From: Ottowia flava
Lineage (GTDB): Bacteria; Pseudomonadota; Gammaproteobacteria; Burkholderiales; Burkholderiaceae_C
DNA: 64,000 nt
NCBI RefSeq assembly: GCF_008017535.1
Contig: NZ_VRUA01000003.1
Location: forward strand, 310,001 to 374,000
Direction of reading: 5' to 3'
The position numbers and the translations under genes were made by a program. Of the stretch, positions 19,750 through 27,784 are shown in pieces; position 1 is the first letter of the stretch, and every line of letters starts with the position of its first letter. The notes beneath the pieces were generated by a model, which saw nothing but the letters and a program-made list of their open reading frames with translations, made no database searches and was not told where the DNA came from.

Positions 19750-21177
19750 ATGAGCAGCATCGATTACAGCCAGAAGATCCCCAACAACGTCAACCTGTCG
19801 GACGACCGCACGCTGCAGCGCGCGCTGGAAAGCTGGCAGCCGAACTTCATCAACTGGTGGGACGACGTGGGCCCCGAAGGCTCGACCAACTTCGATGTCT
19901 ACCTGCGCACCGCCGTCAGCGTGGACCCGAACGGCTGGGCGCAGTTTGGCCACGTCAAGATGCGCGACTACCGCTGGGGCATCTTCCTGAACCCGGGCGA
20001 CGCCGAACGCAAGATCCACTTCGGTGACCACCTGGGCGAAAAGGCCTGGCAGGACGTGCCGGGCGAGCACCGCGCCAACCTGCGCCGCATCATCGTGACG
20101 CAGGGCGACACCGAGCCGGCGTCGGTCGAGCAGCAGCGCCACCTCGGCCTGACCTGCCCGAGCCAGTACGACCTGCGCAACCTGTTCCAGGTCAACGTCG
20201 AAGAAGGCCGCCACCTGTGGGCCATGGTCTACCTGCTGCACAAGCACTTCGGCCGCGACGGCCGTGAAGAAGCCGAAGCCCTGCTGCAGCGCCAGTCGGG
20301 TGACCAGGACAACCCCCGCATCCTGGGCGCTTTCAACGAGAAGACGCCGGACTGGCTGGCCTTCTTCATGTTCACCTACTTCACCGACCGCGACGGCAAG
20401 TTCCAGCTGTCGGCCTTGGCTGAAAGTGCCTTCGACCCGCTGGCGCGCACCACCAAGTTCATGCTGACCGAAGAGGCGCACCACATGTTTGTCGGCGAAT
20501 CCGGCGTGTCGCGCGTGATCCAGCGCACCGCGCAGCTGATGAACGAGCTGAAGACCGACGACCCGCAGAAGATCCGTGCCGCCGGCGCGATCGACCTGGG
20601 TACCATCCAGCGCTACCTGAACTTCCACTACTCGGTGACGATCGACCTGTTCGGCGCGGACCAGTCCAGCAACGCCGCCATCTTCTACAGCTCGGGCCTG
20701 AAGGGCCGCTACGAAGAAGGCAAGCGCGACGACGACCACCTGCTCAAGGGCCAGACCTACAAGGTGCTGGAAGTGCAGAACGGCCAGCTGGTCGAGAAGG
20801 AAGTGCCGATGCTCAACGCGCTGAATGAAGTGCTGCGCGACGACTTCATCAAGGACTCCGTCGCCGGCGTCGGCCGCTGGAACAAGGTGCTGGAAAAAGC
20901 CGGCATCCCCACCCGCCTCACCGTGCCGCACAAGGCGTTCAACCGCCAGATCGGCGCGCTGGCCGGCATCCGCATGTCGCCCGAAGGCCGCATCGTGAAC
21001 GACGCCGAATGGGCCGCCAAGAAGGACGAGTGGCTGCCCAGCCCGGAAGACTTCGCCTTCGTCGCCAGCCTGATGGGCCGCGTGGTTGAGCCCGGCCAGT
21101 TCGCCAACTGGATCGCACCGCCGGTCATGGGCATCAACCGCCAGCCGGTGGACTACGAGTACGTGCGCTTCAACTGA
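19750..21177 (+). CDS. boxB: Benzoyl-CoA 2,3-epoxidase subunit BoxB
   Basis: Diiron oxygenase component that epoxidises benzoyl-CoA with electrons from BoxA. 475 residues, normal for the family. Helical ferritin-like core with carboxylate/His ligand clusters: [18 protein letters not shown] and [14 protein letters not shown], each with Glu and paired His. Ribosome site CAGGAGA before ATG. Cytoplasmic; works with BoxA and feeds BoxC. Very high conservation of the box signature sequences makes the call firm. Confidence 0.96.
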   Translation: MSSIDYSQKIPNNVNLSDDRTLQRALESWQPNFINWWDDVGPEGSTNFDVYLRTAVSVDPNGWAQFGHVKMRDYRWGIFLNPGDAERKIHFGDHLGEKAWQDVPGEHRANLRRIIVTQGDTEPASVEQQRHLGLTCPSQYDLRNLFQVNVEEGRHLWAMVYLLHKHFGRDGREEAEALLQRQSGDQDNPRILGAFNEKTPDWLAFFMFTYFTDRDGKFQLSALAESAFDPLARTTKFMLTEEAHHMFVGESGVSRVIQRTAQLMNELKTDDPQKIRAAGAIDLGTIQRYLNFHYSVTIDLFGADQSSNAAIFYSSGLKGRYEEGKRDDDHLLKGQTYKVLEVQNGQLVEKEVPMLNALNEVLRDDFIKDSVAGVGRWNKVLEKAGIPTRLTVPHKAFNRQIGALAGIRMSPEGRIVNDAEWAAKKDEWLPSPEDFAFVASLMGRVVEPGQFANWIAPPVMGINRQPVDYEYVRFN

Positions 21178-21189
21178 TCGCACGGCGCA

Positions 21190-21257
21190 GCCGCCGCCCC
21201 GGCGGCGGCCCAGCAGCCTGGCAAGGCCACGCGCGGCGCCCCGTCGCCGTGGCCTTG
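21190..21257 (+). other. Two consecutive hairpins in the boxB-boxA spacer
   Basis: GCCGCCGCC (21190-21198) pairs with GGCGGCGGC (21201-21209). CAAGGCCACG (21222-21231) pairs with CGTGGCCTTG (21248-21257). Neither is followed by a T-run, so a role in message stability or processing is more likely than termination. Confidence 0.55.
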
Positions 21258-21302
21258 TTGCATACTGACCTTGTCAATTCTCAGATTCCCGCGGAGACCA
21301 CG

Positions 21303-22604
21303 ATGAGCGACACCGCCACAGCCGACACCGCCATCCTCAAGCAGCACCTGATCGACCCCGAGATCTGCATCCGCTGCAACACCTGCGAATCCGTCTGCCC
21401 ACAACTGGCGGTCACGCACGACAGCAACAACTACGTGGTCGACGCCAGCAAGTGCAACTTCTGCATGGCCTGCATCTCGCCATGCCCCACCGGCAGCATC
21501 GACAACTGGCGCCTGGTGCCCAAGGCCCAGCCCTACACGCTGGAAGAACAGTTCAGCTGGGAAGAGCTGCCGCCGGAGAAAACCCCGGAAGAGCTGGCCG
21601 CGCTCGGCGTGGCCGATGGCGCGTCCGACGCCGCGGCCGACCTGCAGCCGCAAGCGCAGGCTGCACCGGCCGCCGACCCGACGGGCGAAGCGCCCTTCAA
21701 CTCGGCCGCCTACGGCGCCACCATCCCGCCCTGGTCGGCCGCCGCCGCCTTCGCCAACCTGTACGGCCCCAAGGCGGCCGAAAAATTCGTCACCGCCACC
21801 GTGGTGGGCACGGTGCGTGTGACCGAAGTCGGCACCCAGTACGACACCCACCACATCATGCTGGACTTCGGCAGCATGCCGTTTCCGGTGCTGGAAGGGC
21901 AGTCCATCGGCATCATCCCGCCCGGCGTGGACGAGCGCGGCAAGCCGCACCACCCGCGCCAGTACAGCATCGCCAGCCCGCGCAACGGCGAACGGCCCGG
22001 CTACAACAACATCAGCCTGACCATCAAGCGCGTGCTGGAAGACTACGACGGCAAGCCCGTGCGCGGCGTCGCCAGCAACTACATGTGCGATCTGAAGGTG
22101 GGCGACAAAGTGCAGGTCACCGGCCCGTTCGGTACCAGCTTCCTGATGCCCAACCACCCGCGCAGCCACATCGTCATGATCTGCACCGGCACCGGCTCGG
22201 CGCCCATGCGCGCCATGACCGAGTGGCGCCGGCGTCTGCGCAAGTCGGGCAAGTTCGAGGGCGGCAAGCTGATGCTGTTCTTCGGCGCCCGCACCAAGGA
22301 AGAGCTGCCGTACTTCGGCCCGCTGCTCGGCCTGCCCAAGGACTTCATCGACATCAACTTCGCCTTCAGCCGTACGCAGGGCGCGCCCAAGAAGTACGTG
22401 CAGGACCTTATGCGCGAACGCGCCGCCGATCTGGCTGGCCTGCTGCAGGACGCCAACAGCCACTTCTACGTCTGCGGCCTCAAAAGCATGGAAGAGGGCG
22501 TCGTGCTGGCCCTGCGCGACGTGGCGCAGGGCGCAGGCCTGAACTGGGACGACATCGGCCCGCGCCTGAAGAAGGAAGGGCGGCTGCACCTGGAGACTTA
22601 CTGA
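21303..22604 (+). CDS. boxA: Benzoyl-CoA 2,3-epoxidase reductase subunit BoxA
   Basis: NADPH-dependent electron-transfer partner of BoxB, 433 residues. Two 4Fe-4S clusters at the N-terminus ([12 protein letters not shown] and [12 protein letters not shown]), an Ala/Pro-rich linker near 110-145, then a ferredoxin-NADP reductase-type module (about 160-433) with [11 protein letters not shown] for flavin and [13 protein letters not shown] for nucleotide binding. ATG at 21303 has a nearby GCGGAGA ribosome site; the open frame upstream of it is not conserved. Last gene of the operon, followed by a strong terminator. Confidence 0.96.
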   Translation: MSDTATADTAILKQHLIDPEICIRCNTCESVCPQLAVTHDSNNYVVDASKCNFCMACISPCPTGSIDNWRLVPKAQPYTLEEQFSWEELPPEKTPEELAALGVADGASDAAADLQPQAQAAPAADPTGEAPFNSAAYGATIPPWSAAAAFANLYGPKAAEKFVTATVVGTVRVTEVGTQYDTHHIMLDFGSMPFPVLEGQSIGIIPPGVDERGKPHHPRQYSIASPRNGERPGYNNISLTIKRVLEDYDGKPVRGVASNYMCDLKVGDKVQVTGPFGTSFLMPNHPRSHIVMICTGTGSAPMRAMTEWRRRLRKSGKFEGGKLMLFFGARTKEELPYFGPLLGLPKDFIDINFAFSRTQGAPKKYVQDLMRERAADLAGLLQDANSHFYVCGLKSMEEGVVLALRDVAQGAGLNWDDIGPRLKKEGRLHLETY

Positions 22605-22648
22605 AGCGCTGGTCCGCGCAGGCGCGCGGATCGCTTCCAAAACCATAG

Positions 22649-22688
22649 CTGCCCGCGCTGGCCTGTCCAGCGCGGGCAGTGTTTTTTT
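22649..22688 (+). terminator. Intrinsic terminator of boxCBA
   Basis: CTGCCCGCGCTGG (22649-22661) pairs perfectly with CCAGCGCGGGCAG (22667-22679) around a CCTGT loop. Seven T residues follow (22682-22688). Its left arm resembles the start of the dispersed repeat. Confidence 0.92.
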
Positions 22689-22741
22689 GTGCGAAACGGT
22701 GCGGGTGTCGCGGACGGCGGCCTGCCACCGATAATCGCCGC

Positions 22742-23578
22742 ATGACCTGGCACGCCGACCTGCACATCGACTACCGCGCCGAGCACGGCCGCTGCGTCGC
22801 GCGGCACCGGCACAGCGGCCCGCTGCGCGTCCTGCAAAGCCTGTACCCCGAGGGCGATGCGGTGTGCCACAACGTGCTGGTGCACCCGCCCGGTGGCATC
22901 GTGGGCGGCGACGTGCTGGACATACGGGTGAGCGTGGGCGAGGGCGCGCATGGCCTCGTGACCACGCCGGGCGCGACGCGGTTTTACCGCAGCGAAGGCG
23001 AGGCTGGCGTGCAGCGCGCGGCGCTGCAGGTGGCCGGCGGAGGCAGGCTTGAATGGCTGCCGCAGGAGGCGATTTGCTACAGCGGTTGCCAGGCCGAGAA
23101 CCACCTGACTCTGGACGTGGCGCCGGGCGGCGAGCTGATGGGGTGGGACATCACGGCGCTGGGCCTGCCTCTCGCCGACCAGCCGTTTGCCGCGGGCAGC
23201 CTGCTGCAGCACATCGAGGTGCCGGGGGGGTGGCTGGAGCGCGGCAAGATTGCCGCCAGCGATCAGCGGCTGCTGGAGAGTCCGCTGGGCCTGGGCGGGC
23301 ACCGCTGTCTGGCGAGCGTGTTCTTCGTGGCCGGCGCGCCGCTGGACCGTACGCGGCGTGAACAGGCGCTCGACGCGGCCCGCGCTGCCCTGGGTGAGCC
23401 GACGGCACAGGCAGCCTGGGACGGCGGGGTGACCAGCCCCGAGCCGCGGGTGCTGGTGGCGCGCGTGGCGGCGCCGGTGGTGGAGCCCGCGGTGGCCGCG
23501 CTGCGGCGCGTGCGGGGGGCGTGGCGTGAGGTGCTGTGGGGGTTGCCGGACGTAGTGCCGCGCATCTGGGCGACTTGA
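22742..23578 (+). CDS. ureD: Urease accessory protein UreD (orphan)
   Basis: UreD/UreH chaperone, 278 residues, normally part of the UreDFG complex that inserts nickel into urease. Diagnostic segments are LHIDYRAEHGRC, CHNVLVHPPGGIVGGDVLDI, TTPGATRFYRS and LEWLPQEAICYSG. ATG at 22742 is the conserved start; the longer frame begins within the boxA terminator. In related bacteria ureD heads a ureDABCEFG operon, but here the next genes are a repeat copy and hemP on the other strand. No other ure gene is in the window, so the cluster was broken or moved, or the rest lies elsewhere. Confidence 0.93.
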   Translation: MTWHADLHIDYRAEHGRCVARHRHSGPLRVLQSLYPEGDAVCHNVLVHPPGGIVGGDVLDIRVSVGEGAHGLVTTPGATRFYRSEGEAGVQRAALQVAGGGRLEWLPQEAICYSGCQAENHLTLDVAPGGELMGWDITALGLPLADQPFAAGSLLQHIEVPGGWLERGKIAASDQRLLESPLGLGGHRCLASVFFVAGAPLDRTRREQALDAARAALGEPTAQAAWDGGVTSPEPRVLVARVAAPVVEPAVAALRRVRGAWREVLWGLPDVVPRIWAT

Positions 23579-23628
23579 GGGGCGTTGAACAGCCTGCGGA
23601 CAAGCGGCGAGGGCGCTATATTAAGCGT

Positions 23629-23668
23629 AGCTGCCTGCGCAGGGGGCTGTAGGGCTAGCGCCAGATTT
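23629..23668 (+). repeat. Dispersed ~40-bp repeat, copy 4
   Basis: Begins AGCTGCCTGCGCAGGGGG, then CTGTAGGGCTAGCGCCAG and ATTT. It is 50 bp after the ureD stop, where ureA would normally be expected. The rest of the 23579-23815 gap holds no gene I can support. Confidence 0.8.
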
Positions 23669-23815
23669 CTTTACAAAGCGCCGGGCGATGGCGCCATTCG
23701 AGGAAAAGAGAGTTGGCTGGGCAAACCTGGCTGGCTCTGTCAATGGCGCCTACGGGGCGCCTCCCACGATGAAAGGGTGCGGCGGTCGGGCGGCTGGCGC
23801 GGCCCGATGCGGCGT

Positions 23816-24022
23816 TTATTTGGTCAGGATCAGCTTGCCGAGCTTGGTGGCCTGCAGGCGGTAGACCGAGCCGTTGTGGCTGATCTCGATCGCCTTGCGG
23901 CCCTGCAGCAGCTGGTCGCTGGGCATGGGCGCGGCGGCGGGCGCCGCTTCGGGCTGCGCACGCGCGGCAGGGCGGGGCATGCGCAAGGTGGTGGTCGACA
24001 CGGGTGCGGACGAGAGGCTCAT
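23816..24022 (-). CDS. hemP: Hemin uptake protein HemP
   Basis: Small protein of 68 residues. The conserved C-terminal half has the HemP pattern: LLQGRKAIEISHNGSVYRLQ, then TKLGKLILTK. The N-terminal part is Ala/Pro-rich and poorly conserved. It follows exbD by 15 bp on the same strand and is the last gene of the leftward iron operon. In other bacteria HemP helps activate haem-uptake genes; that role is presumed here. Confidence 0.88.
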   Translation of the reverse strand: MSLSSAPVSTTTLRMPRPAARAQPEAAPAAAPMPSDQLLQGRKAIEISHNGSVYRLQATKLGKLILTK

Positions 24023-24037
24023 GAGGGGTCTCCGGGG

Positions 24038-24454
24038 TCAGGGCGCCGTTTTGGGCTCGGTCACGAAGCCGATCTTCTTCAGGCCGGCCTGCTGTGCGGC
24101 GGCCATGGCTTGCGCCACGCGCTCGTAGCGCACGTCGCGGTCGCCGCGGATGTGCAGGTCGGGCTGCGGCTGCTTGGCGGCTTCGGCCTGCAGGCGCGGG
24201 GCCAGCTGGTCGTCGGCGATCTTTTCGTCGCCCAGCGCGTAGCTGCCGTCGGCCTGCACCGTCAGGTTGACGGTTTCGGGCTTGATCAGCTCCTTCTCGT
24301 TGCTGGCGCGCGGCAGCTCGACGTTGACCGCGTGCTTCATCACCGGCACGGTGATGATGAAGATGATGAGCAGCACGAGCATCACGTCGATGAACGGGAC
24401 CATGTTGATCTCGCTCATCACCTCGTCGTGCTCGTCGGCGATGAATCCGGCCAT
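24038..24454 (-). CDS. exbD: Biopolymer transport protein ExbD
   Basis: 138 residues. One N-terminal membrane helix (FIDVMLVLLIIFIITVPV) contains the proton-path Asp in PFIDVMLV, followed by a periplasmic domain with the ExbD/TolR fold (VNVELPRAS, LTVQADG, LHIRGDRDVRYERV). Partner of ExbB and TonB in harvesting proton-motive force for outer-membrane iron/haem receptors. ATG at 24454 gives the family start; 14 bp separate it from exbB upstream. Confidence 0.94.
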   Translation of the reverse strand: MAGFIADEHDEVMSEINMVPFIDVMLVLLIIFIITVPVMKHAVNVELPRASNEKELIKPETVNLTVQADGSYALGDEKIADDQLAPRLQAEAAKQPQPDLHIRGDRDVRYERVAQAMAAAQQAGLKKIGFVTEPKTAP

Positions 24455-24468
24455 GGTGTGTGCTCCGA

Positions 24469-25185
24469 TCAGGCTTTCTTCATCGGCACCACGCGGGCGT
24501 CCGCCTGGCTGGCGGTCACGCGGGCACCGGTGACGTAGTAGGCGTGCAGGTCGTGCGCGAAGCGGCCCAGCTTGGCCAGGATGTGCTTGTTGCCGCGCAC
24601 CAGCGCGTTGTAGCCGAGCACCGCGGGGATGGCCACCGCCAGGCCCAGCGCGGTCATGATCAGCGCCTCGCCGATCGGGCCGGCCACCTGGTCGATGCTG
24701 GCCTGGCCGGCCTGGCCGATGCTCATCAGCGCGTGGTAGATGCCCCAGACGGTGCCGAACAGCCCGACGAAAGGCGCGGTGGAGCCGACCGAGGCCAGGA
24801 TCGCCAGGCCCGCCTGCAGGCGGCCGGTGGCGTTGTCGATGCTGTTGCGCAGGGCGCGCGAGATCCAGTCGCTGGCGTCCAGGCTGTCGTGCAGCTGCGC
24901 CTTGGTGGCGCGGTGGTGGGCGGCGGCTTCGCGGCCTTCCACCGCCAGTTCGCGGAACGGGTTGCGGTCGGCGTCGCCCAGCTTGTTCAGCCCTTCGGCC
25001 ATGTCGGCCGAGTGCCAGAAGCTCTCGACGCGGGCGGCCTGACGCTTGGCGCGCATCACGTCCAGCGCCTTGATCAGGATCACCACCCACGAGGCCAGCG
25101 ACATCAGCACCAAGGCCGCAAACACGCTGCGCGTCACCCAGTCGCCCTGGGCCCAGACGTGCGTCAATCCAAATTGCGAATTCAT
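24469..25185 (-). CDS. exbB: Biopolymer transport protein ExbB (MotA/TolQ/ExbB family)
   Basis: 238 residues with three membrane helices: near residues 20-42 (VFAALVLMSLASWVVILIKA), around 130-150 (GLAILASVGSTAPFVGLFGT) and around 170-200 (LIMTALGLAVAIPAVLGYN). The middle one carries the GSTAPFVGLFGTVWGI motif of the family. ATG at 25185 is preferred because GGAG lies eight bases upstream; a GTG three codons earlier would sit on the ribosome site. Middle member of the tonB-exbB-exbD-hemP run. Confidence 0.94.
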   Translation of the reverse strand: MNSQFGLTHVWAQGDWVTRSVFAALVLMSLASWVVILIKALDVMRAKRQAARVESFWHSADMAEGLNKLGDADRNPFRELAVEGREAAAHHRATKAQLHDSLDASDWISRALRNSIDNATGRLQAGLAILASVGSTAPFVGLFGTVWGIYHALMSIGQAGQASIDQVAGPIGEALIMTALGLAVAIPAVLGYNALVRGNKHILAKLGRFAHDLHAYYVTGARVTASQADARVVPMKKA

Positions 25186-25227
25186 CTCACTCACTCCAAA
25201 ACGTCAAACTCTTGAATGCGGCGCCGC

Positions 25228-25965
25228 TCAGTCGGTCAGCTCGAAATTGATCGGCACGTTGAACCACATCGCCTCGGGCACGCCATTGCGCGTGCCGGGC
25301 CGGTAGCGCCAGCGGTCGCGGGCGGTTTCCAGGGCGACCTGATCGAGCCGGTCGAAACCGCTGGAGCGCTGAATGCGCGCTTCCTGCGCGCGGCCGTCCG
25401 GGCCGATCAGCACACGCACGATCACGCGGCCGGTTTCGCCCAGCCGCTTGCTCATCGCCGGGTAGGGCGGGCGCGGGTTGTTCAGGTGGGCGGCGTTGGT
25501 CGACGGCTGCACCACCACTTCAGGCGCCGGCGCCGGTGGCGCGGGCGGGGCCGGCGGTGGGGGAGACGGCGGCGCCGGCACGGGTGCGGGGGCCGGTGGC
25601 GCGGCTTCCATGGCCGGGGCGGTGGGCGCGGCCTCCTGCACCGTTAGCGGCTTGGGGGCGGGCGCCGGGCGCGGCGCGGGTTTGGGCCGCGGGGCCGGAG
25701 CGGGCGCGACGCGCGGCTTGACCGGCTCAGGCGGTGGCGGCTGGACCACCGGTGCAGGCGCGGGCGGCGCGGCAGGCGGCGGTGGCGGCGCGATGAACTC
25801 GGCCAGGATTTCGGCAGGCACCACCACTTCCACGGCGCGCTGCAGCAGGCCGTTGTTCAGCGCCCACAGGCCGATGCCGTGCATCAGCACGACACTGCCC
25901 ACGATGGCGGCGTTGCGGCTGATGTGCGGCACGGTTGGGGAAGGGGCGGGCACGGAGGCGGACAT
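25228..25965 (-). CDS. tonB: Energy transducer TonB
   Basis: 245 residues. One N-terminal membrane helix (about residues 18-37, NAAIVGSVVLMHGIGLWAL) anchors it in the inner membrane. A long Pro/Ala-rich periplasmic spacer (about 60-150, many PAPAP and PPPP runs) is followed by the C-terminal TonB fold (YPAMSKRLGETGRVIVRVLI, WRYRPGTRNGVP). Transfers ExbB-ExbD energy to outer-membrane receptors. The proline-rich DNA gives long false open frames on the other strand. Confidence 0.95.
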   Translation of the reverse strand: MSASVPAPSPTVPHISRNAAIVGSVVLMHGIGLWALNNGLLQRAVEVVVPAEILAEFIAPPPPPAAPPAPAPVVQPPPPEPVKPRVAPAPAPRPKPAPRPAPAPKPLTVQEAAPTAPAMEAAPPAPAPVPAPPSPPPPAPPAPPAPAPEVVVQPSTNAAHLNNPRPPYPAMSKRLGETGRVIVRVLIGPDGRAQEARIQRSSGFDRLDQVALETARDRWRYRPGTRNGVPEAMWFNVPINFELTD

Positions 25966-26049
25966 TGTGGGCGAAAACAGGCAACCGGGGCCCGCCGGGC
26001 GGCAGGCTGTGACAGGTGTCAGGAAAAAGGCAGAAAAAGAGGGCGCGAC

Positions 26050-26130
26050 TCAGCGCCGAAGCACCCACCAGGTGGCGCCCGTCACCAGGGCAAGCGCCAC
26101 GCAGGCGGCCCACCAGGCGCTGGCGCCCAT
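26050..26130 (-). CDS. Possible 26-residue membrane peptide between bfd and tonB
   Basis: A short frame from ATG at 26130 to TGA at 26050-26052 encodes 26 residues starting MGASAWWAACVALAL and ending in WWVLRR. It has the look of a single membrane span with a positively charged end. It starts five bases after the bfd stop and precedes tonB, so it would be read in the same iron operon. No clear ribosome site was seen and no family is recognised. It may be chance. Confidence 0.3.
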   Translation of the reverse strand: MGASAWWAACVALALVTGATWWVLRR

Positions 26131-26135
26131 GGGGC

Positions 26136-26360
26136 TCAGACTCCCGCCACTACGCCGGGCGCAGCCGGTGTTTGCAGGTGCAGCGCGGCCACGGGGTGGC
26201 TGGCGCTGCATTGTTCGACCAGTTCACGCGCGCAGCCTTCGCAGCGGCCGCAGCAAGTCGCCACACCCAGCTCAAGCTGGATGTCGTCAAAGCTCATTCC
26301 GGCGTGCGCCTGGCGCGTGATTTCGCGGTCGGAGACTCGGTTGCAGACACAGACAATCAT
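26136..26360 (-). CDS. bfd: Bacterioferritin-associated ferredoxin (Bfd-like 2Fe-2S protein)
   Basis: 74 residues. Begins MIVCVCNRVSDREI and carries the second cysteine pair in CCGRCEGCARELV, together giving the C-x-C ... C-x2-C pattern of BFD-type 2Fe-2S domains. Bfd reduces bacterioferritin to release stored iron. ATG at 26360 gives the conserved start; an upstream in-frame ATG at 26396 would add an unrelated leader. First gene of the leftward operon and just downstream of a Fur-type site. Confidence 0.9.
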   Translation of the reverse strand: MIVCVCNRVSDREITRQAHAGMSFDDIQLELGVATCCGRCEGCARELVEQCSASHPVAALHLQTPAAPGVVAGV

Positions 26361-26404
26361 GGTCGAACAGCAGCCCTGAGGCAGGGTGAATCGCAATGTC
26401 GCTA

Positions 26405-26433
26405 TATTAAATGCGAGTCATTCTCATTGTCAA
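26405..26433 (-). promoter_or_regulatory. Fur-type operator in the bfd-tonB-exbBD-hemP promoter
   Basis: AATGCGAGTCATTCTCATT (26410-26428) resembles a Fur box. It lies between TTGACA (26433-26428, minus strand) and TTAATA (26410-26405), separated by 17 bp. Iron-dependent repression of the operon is inferred. Confidence 0.7.
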
Positions 26434-26605
26434 CAACAATGATGGCGATAGGGCGAAACATGGGGCGGTACGGGCCTGGGTGCCGCGCTCATCGTCTGGT
26501 TGATGCTGCCGGGGGGTCTGCCGCCGGTTGGCTGCCTGCCCATCCATCAGGAGAGGCAGCCGGGGTGCTTTCCCTTGACTGAAAACATAGGAAAATGCCG
26601 TGCCA

Positions 26606-26632
26606 GCGCAAGCCAGAATTGCGCGGGCAGCT
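26606..26632 (-). repeat. Partial dispersed repeat
   Basis: On the minus strand AGCTGCCCGCGCAATTCTGG, with the AT-rich flank typical of the family. Only the first half resembles the other copies. It lies downstream of the LysR gene. Confidence 0.45.
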
Positions 26633-26650
26633 AGCATTTCGATAGTATTT

Positions 26651-27574
26651 TCAGGCTCTGTGCAGGTGCGCACGGGCTTGCGCGTGCACCAGGGCCAGCA
26701 GCGCCTGTTGCGTGCGCGTGGCGGGACGGCGGGCGCTGACGGCGGTGAACAGCGGAATTTCCAGCGCCAGCGCGCGTGGCGTGCGGATGCGGCGCAGCGT
26801 GAAGGCGTCCGGGCGTGGCGCACTCTCCACGGCGTGACGAGAGAGCACCGCGCAGCCGGCGCCGCCCGCGACCAGGTCGAGGATCGCCGGGACGCCGTCC
26901 ACCTCCATCGCCACGTCCGGCTGCAGGCCGACGGCGGCCAGCGTGGTTTCCACGTGCATGCGGATCGCATTGGGCCGGCTGGGGATGACCAGCGGCAGGC
27001 GACTCAGCTCGCCCAGCGTGGCGTAGTCCGTGTCGGGGTCGGCAGGCGCCGCCGGGCCTGTGGCGCGCTCGACCAGCAGCAGTTCCTCACTGCACAGAGG
27101 GGTGATTTCCACTTCGGCCAGCGGTGTGGCGTTGTAGAGCACCGCCACATCCAGTCGACCGGCGACCAGGCTTTCGACCATGCCGGTGGACAGGGCCTCG
27201 CTGATCGCCAGCCGCGCCTGCGGCAGCTCGGCGCGGAACGCCTGCATCAGCGGAACCGCCAGCACGCGCGCCACGCTCGGCGGCAGGCCGAGCGCCACGC
27301 GACCCGACAGGCCGCCGCGCAGGCGCGCCAACTCGTCGTGGGCGTGGGCGACCTGGTGCAGGATGCCGCGCCCGTGCTCCAGCAGCAGTTGGCCAGCCTC
27401 CGTCGGCTGGGCGCCGCGGCCGTGGCGCTTGAGCAGGTTCTGGCGCAGCTCCACCTCCAGCAGCCGGATCTGCCGGCTCAGCGCCGGCTGCGCCACGCCC
27501 AGCGCGGCGGCGGCCCGGGTGAAGCTGCCGAGTTCCGCCACGCGGACAAAGTACTCGATCTGGCGCAAATCCAT
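26651..27574 (-). CDS. LysR-type regulator of the protocatechuate cluster
   Basis: 307 residues. The N-terminal winged helix (MDLRQIEYFVRVAELGSFTR, then AAAALGVAQPALSRQIRLLE) is followed by a LysR substrate-binding domain (about 90-300). ATG at 27574 gives the family-standard start; the upstream extension crosses a palindrome and is rejected. Divergent from the transporter and the pmd-type genes, so it probably regulates them in response to a pathway intermediate. Comparable to PmdR in function by position; I cannot assign orthology. Confidence 0.9.
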   Translation of the reverse strand: MDLRQIEYFVRVAELGSFTRAAAALGVAQPALSRQIRLLEVELRQNLLKRHGRGAQPTEAGQLLLEHGRGILHQVAHAHDELARLRGGLSGRVALGLPPSVARVLAVPLMQAFRAELPQARLAISEALSTGMVESLVAGRLDVAVLYNATPLAEVEITPLCSEELLLVERATGPAAPADPDTDYATLGELSRLPLVIPSRPNAIRMHVETTLAAVGLQPDVAMEVDGVPAILDLVAGGAGCAVLSRHAVESAPRPDAFTLRRIRTPRALALEIPLFTAVSARRPATRTQQALLALVHAQARAHLHRA

Positions 27575-27581
27575 GTTTTGA

Positions 27582-27600
27582 ATAGCTGTATTTGAGCTAT
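27582..27600 (-). promoter_or_regulatory. Possible LysR box
   Basis: ATAGCT, seven bases, AGCTAT forms a palindrome eight bases before the LysR start codon and fits the T-N11-A rule. It may instead be part of the repeat-like flanking sequence. Confidence 0.35.
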
Positions 27601-27784
27601 ACCTGAATGATATAGCTGCTAGTCCGGCCGATGGCTGGCACATCACGCCGGCGTCCGGACAATCGGGTCAGGTTCTACAAGCCGAGACGAGAAGAAGAAA
27701 GGGCGCGGCATGCGCCCGGAGCGAGAAGGGAATCCCGCGGTGCAAGTCGGCGCTGCCATGAGCCTCGCAATTCGGAGACAGACC

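Noticed and set aside
19708-21183. Long minus-strand frames over boxB, boxA (21153-22646) and boxC (18487-19686)
   Set aside because: All are shadows of the box genes, whose plus-strand products carry diagnostic catalytic and cluster-binding motifs.
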